Shown here: positions 43,073 through 51,364 of the stretch, one piece after another
Layout: the number at the start of each line of letters is the position of its first letter
Position numbering within the stretch: the stretch's first letter is position 1
Assembly: GCA_013327885.1 (NCBI GenBank)
Contig: JABUMY010000008.1
Location: 1 to 64,000, forward strand
Origin: Flavisolibacter longurius
Lineage (GTDB): Bacteria; Bacteroidota; Bacteroidia; Chitinophagales; Chitinophagaceae
Direction of reading: 5' to 3'
DNA: 64,000 bases
Translations under genes and position numbers: made by a program
Notes under the pieces: generated by a model
What the model was told of the DNA's origin: nothing
What the model saw: only the letters and a program-made list of their open reading frames with translations
The model's database searches: none

Positions 43073-43290
43073 CGCTGGCCGGAGGTATCCGTGCTATCCA
43101 TTGTACCGGTTACCGAATCTGTTGGCAGCGGGTTGTTCAGGCGAATGGTTTCGCTGGTATCTGGAACATTGCCATTCACATTGTCGATACCGGGAGTTAC
43201 CGGGGCCGCACCGTTACCTTCTGTTGTGCTATCGCTGTTGCAGGCTGTAAAAATGCCAGCCAGCAGTAAGATCGAAAATAGTTTTTTCAT
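43069..43290 (-). CDS. Small lipoprotein (73 aa)
   Basis: A Lys-Lys start and hydrophobic stretch lead to lipobox FTAC (C17). The remaining 56 residues are Thr/Ser/Asp/Pro-rich and probably disordered. No family is recognised. The lipoprotein signal makes the frame credible despite its size and its four-base overlap with the isomerase gene on the other strand. Confidence 0.65.
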   Translation of the reverse strand: MKKLFSILLLAGIFTACNSDSTTEGNGAAPVTPGIDNVNGNVPDTSETIRLNNPLPTDSVTGTMDSTDTSGQR

Positions 43291-43355
43291 CTGTCGTTAT
43301 TTTGCCGTTCAAGGCTAGGTTATACAATTATCCTACCAAGGAAAGCAACGATACA

Positions 43356-43384
43356 AAATGCTCCGGAATCATCCCGGGGCATTT
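43356..43384 (-). terminator. Terminator after the DUF72 gene
   Basis: The hairpin AAATGCTCCGG / CCGGGGCATTT (43356-43366, 43374-43384) has one wobble pair and lies about 45 bases downstream of the DUF72 stop on the minus strand. The T tract is short. Confidence 0.6.
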
Positions 43385-43429
43385 TACATTATGATTGTTA
43401 CCTGAGGGCATTCCTGCTTTTTTCTAAAC

Positions 43430-44329
43430 TTAAAATAGCTCCTGCTGCAACAGAACGGGCTTTTTTAGCTGAAGGCCACATGCAGCATTCAGTTTGTCCA
43501 CCAGGTAGCCGGCCAGTTCGGGTGAATGCTTTTCCTGGTCCATGTGAATGATGAAATAAAGTTCCTGCAGGCCGGCCTCTATCCAGGAAGTAATGCGGTT
43601 CACCCAATCATCAATGCGGGTATAATCGGTTGGATGCAGGTTATTGGCCACAAAACGCACCATCACGTTTGGTTGGGCAAGATGCATGTGGCAGCAGTCG
43701 CGCCGGCCGGCCGTATCGGTAATGATCAGTCCTTTTCCGGTTGACCGTAACAGTTGTACCAAGCTTTCCAGTTCTTCCTTTACAAACCAGTCGGGATGAC
43801 GTACTTCTACAAACAGGCGCATACTTTCGGGAAAGGCCTGTAAATAGGTTGCCAGTTCTTTTTTGCGCTGCGGCGCAAAGCGATCGCTCAGTTGCAAAAA
43901 AGCCGGTCCCTGGTGTTTGCCAAATGCCATCGCCGCTTTTGCAAACGCCAGTGTCATGGCGTTTTTATCCACCAGCGTTCCTTCGTGGCTGATGCCCTGG
44001 AAGATCTTGGGCAGGAAAAGGAAATCGCGGTCGCCGATCCTGTCCGCCCACTTTTGAATGACCGCTTCGTTGTAAAGATTGTAAAAGGTTGCATTCAGCT
44101 CTATGCAGGCAAAATGCTTTGCATATTCTTCGAGGAAGTGGGCATCTTTTGTTCCTTTTGGAAATAGCTTCCCCACCCATTCCTTTACCCCCCAGCGTGG
44201 ACAGCCAATATAAATTTTTGGTGCCTCGTCCCTCCTGCCGGGAAACACGCCGCGGTTAAGTGGCGGATCGGGCGGCAACACAAAATTCACCCTATCCAGG
44301 TCTTGTAATGGCAAATGCCCAAAATCCAT
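43430..44329 (-). CDS. DUF72 (YecE-like) TIM-barrel protein
   Basis: This 299-residue protein's conserved part starts near residue 36 with KIYIGCPRWGVKEWVG. Later motifs are CIELNATFYN, FLPKIFQGISH, GPAFLQLSDRFAP, VEVRHPDWF and VMVRFVANNLH. The DUF72 family has a xylose-isomerase-like barrel and no assigned reaction. The first 35 residues are unusual and Pro-rich (VLPPDPPLNRG), and could be an extension or a wrong start. No functional link to the keto-sugar locus is shown, though the fold is related. Confidence 0.87.
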   Translation of the reverse strand: MDFGHLPLQDLDRVNFVLPPDPPLNRGVFPGRRDEAPKIYIGCPRWGVKEWVGKLFPKGTKDAHFLEEYAKHFACIELNATFYNLYNEAVIQKWADRIGDRDFLFLPKIFQGISHEGTLVDKNAMTLAFAKAAMAFGKHQGPAFLQLSDRFAPQRKKELATYLQAFPESMRLFVEVRHPDWFVKEELESLVQLLRSTGKGLIITDTAGRRDCCHMHLAQPNVMVRFVANNLHPTDYTRIDDWVNRITSWIEAGLQELYFIIHMDQEKHSPELAGYLVDKLNAACGLQLKKPVLLQQELF

Positions 44330-44432
44330 TTTTTCCTAATTAAATCTTCTTGCAAGCTAACCAAAATTTCATGCCGGCAAGCCCCGCTTGGGCAATCGCC
44401 AAAACTCATCTTTCATGTGGTTAAGCAAAAGG

Positions 44433-44459
44433 AAAGCCCCGGGACGAAACCGGGGCTTT
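44433..44459 (-). terminator. Terminator of the haloperoxidase/barrel cluster
   Basis: The 10-bp stem AAAGCCCCGG / CCGGGGCTTT (44433-44442, 44450-44459) is followed on the minus strand by TTTCCTTTT. It lies about 45 bases after the stop at 44505. Confidence 0.78.
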
Positions 44460-44504
44460 GTGGTTTATGCTACTTGAAAATCGTCCTAAAATTGAGACGG
44501 CTCC

Positions 44505-46052
44505 TTACTCAGCGCCGTCGGTACGGGCACGTGCCACGGCATGGTTCCCGATGTTCTTACCCACAGTCAATCCCACTTCGCAATCGCTGCGGTAATGAAT
44601 ACCGCCGTACATGCGTGAGATAGAAGCTTCCTGCGCCATGGCTTCGTATTGTTTTGCGTTTTCCGGAAGCAGGTGCCCCAGCACGGTGGCAGCCGCGCCG
44701 CTAAAGGTGGAGTGCCCCGATATATAAGAGGGAAAATTGGGCAAGCCGGTGGTTGTTTTGATAGAAGGGTCCAATTGCGAAGGCCGCGGGTTGAAATAAT
44801 GGAACTTGGTATCCCAGCAAACAATGGCGGCATCCATCATCGAAATATTCAGCAGGGCAAAATTCCTGGCCCACCGCACTTCGCTCCAGTTTTTGGTCAC
44901 AAAATCTTCGGCGGCAATGGCATCCCAATGCCCGGGCGGCGTGTAGGTGCTGATACCATCGGCCCAGTAGTGCACGATACGGATCTGTTCCCGCGTCGGA
45001 TTTTTTGCCATCTCCCCTATCTCTGCCAGCTCTTTTTTCATTTGCGCACTGCCCGTTGACGGTGGTGGCGGCGGACGCAGGGAAACACAAGTAAGCGAAT
45101 CGAGCAAAAGGGATTTTACTTTCCCAAAAACGGGCAACATCGGCGGCCGCTTTGGCGCATCCAGGCTAAGCCAGGGTGTTTCGCCTTTGGCAATGCAGTC
45201 TGTTTCCATTTGTGCCCACAACGCCAGGTTGCCGCCGGCCGTTCCGGCCCTGTCGGTCCGGGCCCTGGCTACAAACTTTTGTGCAACCGCTCTTCCCAAT
45301 GCTTCGCCGGCTTCAAGGTCGCTGCGCACATTGGCACCGGCAATCAGCCTGGCACGGCGGTGTTCTTCGGCTTTTTGCTGGATGAATTCCTGGTCGCCGG
45401 GGAACAGCAGTTTCATTACTTCCACCGCGGCGCCCATCACCACCGCATCTTCCGAAGGATAAGACGGCAGGTCCGATTTGGGTACCAGCACATTTAGGCC
45501 CGCATCCACATGATACGGCGCCGGCCGGTTGTACAATTTTTTATAATGCCAGGCAGCCACCAGTGCGTCATATTGCGCTGTGGCCACATACGCATAAGCC
45601 CTTGCCGCGTAAGGCGGGTTGGCAAAGGGAAATGTAGGGTAAGCAAGCGGGTTGGCCGCATTGGGAACCGGGTAGGTGCCGTCGGCATTCTGGTAAGGCG
45701 GGCGGTTGTGTTTGGCAACCAGGTCACGGAGAATTTCGTTCCAGCGCAACACGGCACCGGCACTCCAATAGGCTACTATTGCTTTTTCATCCGCACTGAC
45801 ATTGGCCTGCCAGCTTCTTAATTCGGCCAGTTGCGCCACGTATTCGGGTGTGTTGGTGGCAATGGGTGCCGGCACGGCAATTTCGTTGGCAGCCGAAAGC
45901 AGAAAGGGCTTCCAGGTACCGGCATTGATATCGTTGTTGACCGGTGCCAGGGCAGGGAAATCCAGCGACCGGTCGCTTTCTGTTTTTGAGCAGGAAAGCG
46001 AAAACAGGATGGTGAAAAAAAGTATCTGTAGGGGAAGAAGTTTCCGTTTCAT
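44505..46052 (-). CDS. Vanadium-dependent haloperoxidase / PAP2-like lipoprotein (B)
   Basis: This 515-residue lipoprotein (lipobox SLSC, C21) has an alpha-helical body and a C-terminal third with the complete vanadate-binding set: KFHYFNPRP (Kx6RP), PSYISGHS, and SRMYGGIHYRSD (SRx5Hx3D). The same pocket occurs in vanadium haloperoxidases and in class A acid/PAP2 phosphatases, so either peroxidase or phosphatase chemistry is possible. The length and the SRMYGGIH form favour the haloperoxidase branch. It is the last gene of the cluster, nine bases after the 46061-46984 barrel gene. Confidence 0.87.
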   Translation of the reverse strand: MKRKLLPLQILFFTILFSLSCSKTESDRSLDFPALAPVNNDINAGTWKPFLLSAANEIAVPAPIATNTPEYVAQLAELRSWQANVSADEKAIVAYWSAGAVLRWNEILRDLVAKHNRPPYQNADGTYPVPNAANPLAYPTFPFANPPYAARAYAYVATAQYDALVAAWHYKKLYNRPAPYHVDAGLNVLVPKSDLPSYPSEDAVVMGAAVEVMKLLFPGDQEFIQQKAEEHRRARLIAGANVRSDLEAGEALGRAVAQKFVARARTDRAGTAGGNLALWAQMETDCIAKGETPWLSLDAPKRPPMLPVFGKVKSLLLDSLTCVSLRPPPPPSTGSAQMKKELAEIGEMAKNPTREQIRIVHYWADGISTYTPPGHWDAIAAEDFVTKNWSEVRWARNFALLNISMMDAAIVCWDTKFHYFNPRPSQLDPSIKTTTGLPNFPSYISGHSTFSGAAATVLGHLLPENAKQYEAMAQEASISRMYGGIHYRSDCEVGLTVGKNIGNHAVARARTDGAE

Positions 46053-46060
46053 ATAAACCG

Positions 46061-46984
46061 TTATTTTTTAAAGTAAAAGGCATAGAAGGCACCCAGGTTG
46101 AAACTGTTTGCCTGTCCCATGTTACGACCGGCAACGGTGGTAGTGGCACCGGCAAGCAGGGAAAGATTGGTCATGCTTTTCAGCGTGTATTTCAGTTGCA
46201 GGCCAAGGCTGGTAGCGTTCATACGGTTGCTGGGGAAAGGCATGTTGTTGCGGGTCATGTCGAAGCCGCCAAGGGTTGTAAAATTGTTTAGCAACGCCTC
46301 CGCCAGCAGGTATTTACCGCGGTAGCCGGCCCGCAACTGGTACTGCGCCGCATCGGGCATTTCGATCTTGTTGGTGTAATGCATTTCAGTATCGTAATAC
46401 GCGGTTCTGTCGATCTCGACATTGTTCCGGCGTATATAAGCGGCGGAAGCCGTTACATTCAATCGCTTGTGCTGAAAGTCAACCATTCCCCGCCCGAGAA
46501 AGCTTGTTGAACCCATGCCAATGGACAGCGGCAGGTGGTCAACCACATAATTGGAAAGCGGTGCCGAAATCCCACCGATCAAAAACAGGGAAAGCTTGTT
46601 GCTGCCAAAATTTTTGTTGAGAGCCCGCCATTTTATAAAGGCGGAAATGTCCTGCACACCGCTCATGCCCTTTAAGGTTCCGGCAGAAGCTTTGCTCCAG
46701 ACATAGGGTGCGCCTGCAATCACATTGAGGTCATTGGTGATGCCATACGTGGCCATGTACATGACCGATTGGGTGGTAATGGTGCCGATGTTCTCGTTGG
46801 TGCGTTTCAGCTTTCCTTCCCAATAATTATCCCAGGAAGAATGGTTGTAAAGAAAGCCGCTGCAGAACTGCGATTTGTTCATGAGGATGGCATCAAGGTC
46901 GGTCTGCGCCATACCGGTGGTGGAAAAGAACAGTGCTAACGCCAGGAGCAGCCGGTAGCATCTGCCAGGTAATCTTGCTTGCAT
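46061..46984 (-). CDS. Outer-membrane beta-barrel protein of unknown function
   Basis: This 307-residue protein has a signal peptide (ends GMAQ). The rest is amphipathic beta strands with alternating aromatic residues, and it ends in a strand with the terminal aromatic pattern NLGAFYAFYFKK. Segments such as GITNDLNVIAGAPYVWSK and ISAFIKWRALNKNF resemble FadL-like or phenol-degradation-type barrels. It lies between the second barrel gene and haloperoxidase-like gene B on the same strand, so it may carry substrate or product of these enzymes across the outer membrane. Confidence 0.8.
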   Translation of the reverse strand: MQARLPGRCYRLLLALALFFSTTGMAQTDLDAILMNKSQFCSGFLYNHSSWDNYWEGKLKRTNENIGTITTQSVMYMATYGITNDLNVIAGAPYVWSKASAGTLKGMSGVQDISAFIKWRALNKNFGSNKLSLFLIGGISAPLSNYVVDHLPLSIGMGSTSFLGRGMVDFQHKRLNVTASAAYIRRNNVEIDRTAYYDTEMHYTNKIEMPDAAQYQLRAGYRGKYLLAEALLNNFTTLGGFDMTRNNMPFPSNRMNATSLGLQLKYTLKSMTNLSLLAGATTTVAGRNMGQANSFNLGAFYAFYFKK

Positions 46985-47133
46985 AACTTTGTTTTTACGT
47001 GTAAGCCCAGTTGTTAGTTGGTTTGAAAAGCGAGTAGTTTACAAAGAAGGGAACGGGAAACCCGGAACGGTTTCCTCCCGCAGTGATCGTCTGCAAAAGG
47101 AAACCTTGTTCACATAAACTTTCGGATAATGGT

Positions 47134-48249
47134 TTACCGCAAGGCGAACACCATCCCGAAATTGATGCTGTAATCCGCAAAAGCCGCGTCGCCCTGCGCA
47201 TACACACCGGTGAGTTTTGTCCGCAGCTTGTCGGAAGCACTTTGAATGCGGTTACGCTCAATGGCTACCGGCACCGACAGGTAAAACTGCGTTGTTTTTA
47301 CCCGGTAAGAAACAACCGGCTCGGCCGAGATCACGTAGCCAGGTCGCCGAAAGCCATAGCTGCCGCCAAAAACATCTTCTGCCGGAAGGCCTTCAATACG
47401 CAAACCACCCGAAAGGCTCAGTGGTCCTTTCATGTACGAAGCGCCAATGCGGGCCATGAACTGGTCGGGCACACTCATCACATCGGTACCATATGCAATG
47501 GCGGTTGCCGAAGGCGTGCCGCCCCTGCCGGTGTTGATGCCGTTGTGCTCGCGGGGATTGAACAGGTAAAAGCCATTGGCATAAATGCTGGTATGGCGGG
47601 AAAGATTGTAATAGGTATTGGCTTCCAGCGTAAGGCCGGTACCGCCATCACCCAATTGGATGGACTGGTCGACATAACCAATCAACTTGGTGCTGTCGTT
47701 GCGGTAGAAATAATCCTGCACCCGGTAATCACCGGTGGGCAGCTTGATGCCGGCGCCAAGCTGCAGGTTGAACTTGCTGGCCTTCACGGGATCGGCTACC
47801 CAGTAATAAGCGGCAAGGCGCACATCGCCCAGGCCAAACGATCGTGTTTCGCGGCGGGCCATTGGGTTCTTGCTGGTGTTGCCATAATGCTCGTACATCG
47901 ACGAGCGAATATTGTTAATGATGGGTGCATAGAAAGCAACTTGCCAGCGGTTGTTTAACTGGCGGGTCAGGCCAAATTCCGTAGACGTAAAATGGTTGAT
48001 CACTTCGGTACCATTTTCTACCCTTTCGTGCTGCTCTTTGGTACCTACAAAATGTTTGTACGACCGGAAATAACGGCTATTGATGCTTAATGTCCAGCCG
48101 TTGCTTTGCATGGCACTGTGATCGCCATCGGGATGGTAACCCATTAACGTGCTGGTGGCGCCGTTGCTGCGGATGGCCACACAACCTTGTGCGGATGCTG
48201 TTTGCTGCAGGCAAACAACAAGCGCCAGTAAAAAAAGCAGTGGTTTCAT
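47134..48249 (-). CDS. Outer-membrane beta-barrel protein with conserved N-terminal cysteine
   Basis: This 371-residue protein has a signal peptide ending near ASAQ, directly followed by GCVAIRS. A barrel-type repeat of amphipathic strands follows, for example WTLSINSRYFRSYKHFVG, WQVAFYAPIINN, FNLQLGAGIKLPTGDYR and QFYLSVPVAIERNR, ending in SINFGMVFALR. No known transporter signature is seen. It sits 10 bases after haloperoxidase-like gene A. A 149-base gap, without a visible hairpin, separates it from the second barrel gene. Confidence 0.8.
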   Translation of the reverse strand: MKPLLFLLALVVCLQQTASAQGCVAIRSNGATSTLMGYHPDGDHSAMQSNGWTLSINSRYFRSYKHFVGTKEQHERVENGTEVINHFTSTEFGLTRQLNNRWQVAFYAPIINNIRSSMYEHYGNTSKNPMARRETRSFGLGDVRLAAYYWVADPVKASKFNLQLGAGIKLPTGDYRVQDYFYRNDSTKLIGYVDQSIQLGDGGTGLTLEANTYYNLSRHTSIYANGFYLFNPREHNGINTGRGGTPSATAIAYGTDVMSVPDQFMARIGASYMKGPLSLSGGLRIEGLPAEDVFGGSYGFRRPGYVISAEPVVSYRVKTTQFYLSVPVAIERNRIQSASDKLRTKLTGVYAQGDAAFADYSINFGMVFALR

Positions 48250-48259
48250 GTAAATATGT

Positions 48260-49606
48260 TTAACGGTGTGTTGTTACTAATGATTGATTGTTGCGAATAC
48301 GGAGCTTTTGTACAATGTGCTGGCCGATGCGCTGGCCGACCTCGTTGCCCAACTCCAGGTCACTGCGGAAATGAATACCGCCATACAGACGCGACATGGA
48401 AGCTTCCAGCGCCGCTTCGCGGAAGGATTTGAAGGAGCGGTCGGCAATGCCAAACTCTCTTTCCGAACTATCGGTAAAGGCAAAGTTGTCGCCAAAATGA
48501 CGGCTCATCACTTCGGCCGCCGCATTGGAAATAACCGAGTGCCCGCTGACAAAAGAAGGGAAAGGCGGTGTTTGCAGGTAAGGCTGCCAGGCCGGGTCAA
48601 GCACCTTGTTGATGACGGTTTCGGGCCGTACGGTGTTGTACTGGTATTTGGCCTTCCAGCAGGCGATAAACCCATCGAAAAGCGCAATGGCTGTTTCGGT
48701 GTAAGCGGCAACGGTTTTGTTGAAATCGGCTCCTGATTTTTGTGCGGCTATTCCCACGATGTTCATCCAATGGCCCGGCGGCGAGAACTTTTTGGTGGCA
48801 TACATCACGTGACCGGTAACATGAAGCCGGAAGGGATTGTCGTCAAAGAAATCGGCAATGTGCTTTTGCTCATCGGTAAGATTATCGATGGTTCTTTTGA
48901 CTTCCATCACTTCGCGACAATAGGCCGATGTACTGTCCTTCATGTCGTAAGACGGCGGTGCGGCCGGCAGGAACTGTGCAGCCGAATCCAGCGTCAACGT
49001 TCGGATGTTGCACCAATGGGGTTCAAGCGCTTGCGAATACATGGGAGGTGTTGGAATCCACCGGCCATCTTCCTGGCGTACGGTGAATTTCTCGGAGCTG
49101 CGGGTTTGGGCATAATTGTCACCCTTGCTCCACTTCAAAATGGTTGCAACGACCGTATCGCTGAACGCTACCGTGGCTTTCAACATATCGCTTGACATGC
49201 CGGCGCTGTCGGCGCCATTTTTCAAGGCGTCGTAATAATCCATCAGCACACCTTCGGGAAACGTAACGGCATTGCCCACTTTTACAAAAGATAAGAGCGC
49301 TGCCAGTTTAAAATCAACAGGCTTGCCGGCTGCTGGCCGTGGCATGGCAGGAAGGTGAGGAATCTGGCCGCTGAGCGACTGGTAAGAACTGTCGCCGGCC
49401 ACGATGCACTCGTACGCGGCTATGTTGGCGTAGGCATAGTTGCGGGAGGCCACCACGGGAGAAAAATTGTTGTAGAGAACAACGTCGTTTAGCTTTTTTA
49501 CCGTTTTACAGAAAAGCAACGGGTCATTGGTGTATTGGGTATAATCCTTTTCCTTACAGGAAAAGAAGCATGCTGCAACAGCCAGCATGAAAATTATTTT
49601 TTTCAT
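48260..49606 (-). CDS. Vanadium-dependent haloperoxidase / PAP2-like lipoprotein (A)
   Basis: From the ATG at 49606 the protein has 448 residues with lipobox FFSC (C17); the frame extends upstream to 49648 without a lipoprotein signal. The full vanadate pocket is present: KYQYNTVRP (Kx6RP), FPSFVSGHS, and SRLYGGIHFRSD. Sequence similarity with protein B is limited to this C-terminal core and the overall layout, so the two are old duplicates rather than a recent tandem. It lies 46 bases after the 185-residue protein gene. Confidence 0.87.
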   Translation of the reverse strand: MKKIIFMLAVAACFFSCKEKDYTQYTNDPLLFCKTVKKLNDVVLYNNFSPVVASRNYAYANIAAYECIVAGDSSYQSLSGQIPHLPAMPRPAAGKPVDFKLAALLSFVKVGNAVTFPEGVLMDYYDALKNGADSAGMSSDMLKATVAFSDTVVATILKWSKGDNYAQTRSSEKFTVRQEDGRWIPTPPMYSQALEPHWCNIRTLTLDSAAQFLPAAPPSYDMKDSTSAYCREVMEVKRTIDNLTDEQKHIADFFDDNPFRLHVTGHVMYATKKFSPPGHWMNIVGIAAQKSGADFNKTVAAYTETAIALFDGFIACWKAKYQYNTVRPETVINKVLDPAWQPYLQTPPFPSFVSGHSVISNAAAEVMSRHFGDNFAFTDSSEREFGIADRSFKSFREAALEASMSRLYGGIHFRSDLELGNEVGQRIGQHIVQKLRIRNNQSLVTTHR

Positions 49607-49652
49607 ACAGAAAATCTCTGGTTCGGATAAGCAAAATGGGAATAACAAAAAA

Positions 49653-50210
49653 TCAGGAGGCGAATGCCATAGCTTGTGGAGGACGTTCCTGTTGCGATGT
49701 AAAACCAGAGAAAAACCGGGTTTCGTTTAGCAGGTGATGCTGTATATAGGGACTGGTTGCAAATGTGGGGAGGGCTTCTGTTTGCTGGCAATAATCCGGC
49801 AAGGATATCTTAAGCGTAGTAACGCCTTTTTTCAGGGGAAGAGAAGCCTGTCCGTCTGCTGCGGATTGGGTTATGGTATTCTTAATGTCGTGAAGCTTTG
49901 TTTTGGCGCTGTTGGGCAGGCAAAGCAGTTCCAGCGTATCGTTGTACACCCGCTTTTTTACGTAGTCGTACACAACACCTTCAATGTTTACCGAGCCATA
50001 GGCCCGCTCGTACTCGGGAGAACTGGTATAATAAGGAAGGTTAAGCGGTGTTTTGATGGAAATGAGCTCGTCGTTGCTGTAATTGTCTTCATCCAGTTGT
50101 TGCTCCATGGCCCTATCGTTGCTCTTTTCCATATAGGCAAGCACCACCCGGTATCCGTAGAAGTTGAATACAAGGATCAAAAGGAATAATATGGCGGGCA
50201 ATCGTCTCAA
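49653..50210 (-). CDS. Conserved-looking protein of unknown function with N-terminal membrane anchor
   Basis: This 185-residue protein has one hydrophobic segment at 3-25 (LPAILFLLILVFNFYGYRVV) that may be a signal peptide or anchor. The middle contains IKTPLNLPYYTSSPEYERAY and VYDYVKKRVYNDTLELLCLPN, which read like a conserved soluble domain. The last 35 residues are less structured. I do not recognise a named family. As the first gene of the haloperoxidase/barrel cluster it is probably part of the same exported system. Confidence 0.75.
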   Translation of the reverse strand: MRRLPAILFLLILVFNFYGYRVVLAYMEKSNDRAMEQQLDEDNYSNDELISIKTPLNLPYYTSSPEYERAYGSVNIEGVVYDYVKKRVYNDTLELLCLPNSAKTKLHDIKNTITQSAADGQASLPLKKGVTTLKISLPDYCQQTEALPTFATSPYIQHHLLNETRFFSGFTSQQERPPQAMAFAS

Positions 50211-50373
50211 GCAGGTCTCAAAAGCTGGTTCAAGATAGGAAAATTATTTATTTGAAGAAGTTTTCTTTTGAGTGGTGGAATAGGGCTGAGTATCTAATTT
50301 CCGTTTTACAGCAAAACGATAAAGTTTTCGTTACCGTCAAGGGATTGCTTATTTTGCAAGCATTCGACTGCCA

Positions 50374-51294
50374 ATGAAAAAACTAACCTGGATAGTACCT
50401 GTAGCACTTGTTCTGGCATTGCTTATTTCAATTTTTCTCCTCCCGTCCCAACCTATTGTTTACCGTAAGATCACATTGCACGCAGCGCAGGATGGGGTAG
50501 CAAAATTGCTGACTCAAAAAGCCAAGTGGCAGCAATGGTGGCCTGCATTAAACTTGGATATCCATTACGACAGTGGCAATTTCTCTTACCAGCAGCAACT
50601 GTTAAAAGCTGCGGTTTTACAGGTACCCGTTGGCAGGACCTTTGTAAACGCACAATTGCAAACGATCCTTTATGGCTCAGACTCCTGCGGCGTTATTTTC
50701 CAAACCGTTTTCCCGGCCACATCCAACCCCCTGAAAAAGATCAGCCACTATCTTGAAAGCAAGCAACTGGACGGTAAGGCTGAAACTATTCTCAATCATC
50801 TGAAAACGTTTGCAGAAAAAGAAGAGAACATATACGGTTTTACTGTCCGACAGGAAAAAGTAAAAGATTCTTCTTTTGTAGCCACCCGGTTTGAATCATT
50901 CGGTTATCCTCAGCCGGAGCAACTTTACCGTGCCATCGATGACCTGCGTCGTTACATCACTTCTCAGAATGCAAAGGAAATAGGATTGCCGATACTGAAT
51001 GCACAGCCTGCGGGCAAAGGGCAATACCAAGTGATGGTGGCCCTGCCTGTTAACAGTGCCCTAAAAGGTGCGGGTAAAATTCAGCCCAAACGAATGATAC
51101 TTGGGAGAATACTGGTAACCGAAATAAAGGGCGGTCCGCATACCTTGCAAAAAGCCATGCAGGATTTCGAACAATACCTTATCGATCACAGGCGCACCTC
51201 GCCGGCCATTCCTTTTGAAAGTCTTATCACCAATCGCCTGCAGGAACAGGATACAAGTAAATGGATCACTCGCCTGTACTTCCCGGTGATGTAA
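50374..51294 (+). CDS. Membrane-anchored SRPBCC/GyrI-like domain protein
   Basis: This 306-residue protein has a single N-terminal transmembrane helix (about 4-23). The first domain (about 30-140) has the helix-grip beginning of polyketide-cyclase/START-like proteins (WQQWWPAL). The second (about 150-300) looks like a GyrI/AraC effector-binding domain (EESFGYPQPEQLYRAIDDL-like region, KRMILGRILVTEIKGG). The same two-domain design with a helix is common in Bacteroidota and binds unknown small ligands. It has no DNA-binding domain, so it is not a regulator in the usual sense. The domain calls rest on pattern only. Confidence 0.65.
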   Translation: MKKLTWIVPVALVLALLISIFLLPSQPIVYRKITLHAAQDGVAKLLTQKAKWQQWWPALNLDIHYDSGNFSYQQQLLKAAVLQVPVGRTFVNAQLQTILYGSDSCGVIFQTVFPATSNPLKKISHYLESKQLDGKAETILNHLKTFAEKEENIYGFTVRQEKVKDSSFVATRFESFGYPQPEQLYRAIDDLRRYITSQNAKEIGLPILNAQPAGKGQYQVMVALPVNSALKGAGKIQPKRMILGRILVTEIKGGPHTLQKAMQDFEQYLIDHRRTSPAIPFESLITNRLQEQDTSKWITRLYFPVM

Positions 51295-51364
51295 AAAAGA
51301 CGATACTTAAATGCCGGGATAAGGTGCAGTTACTCATGCCAGTGATTTAACTTAACTTCAGTCT

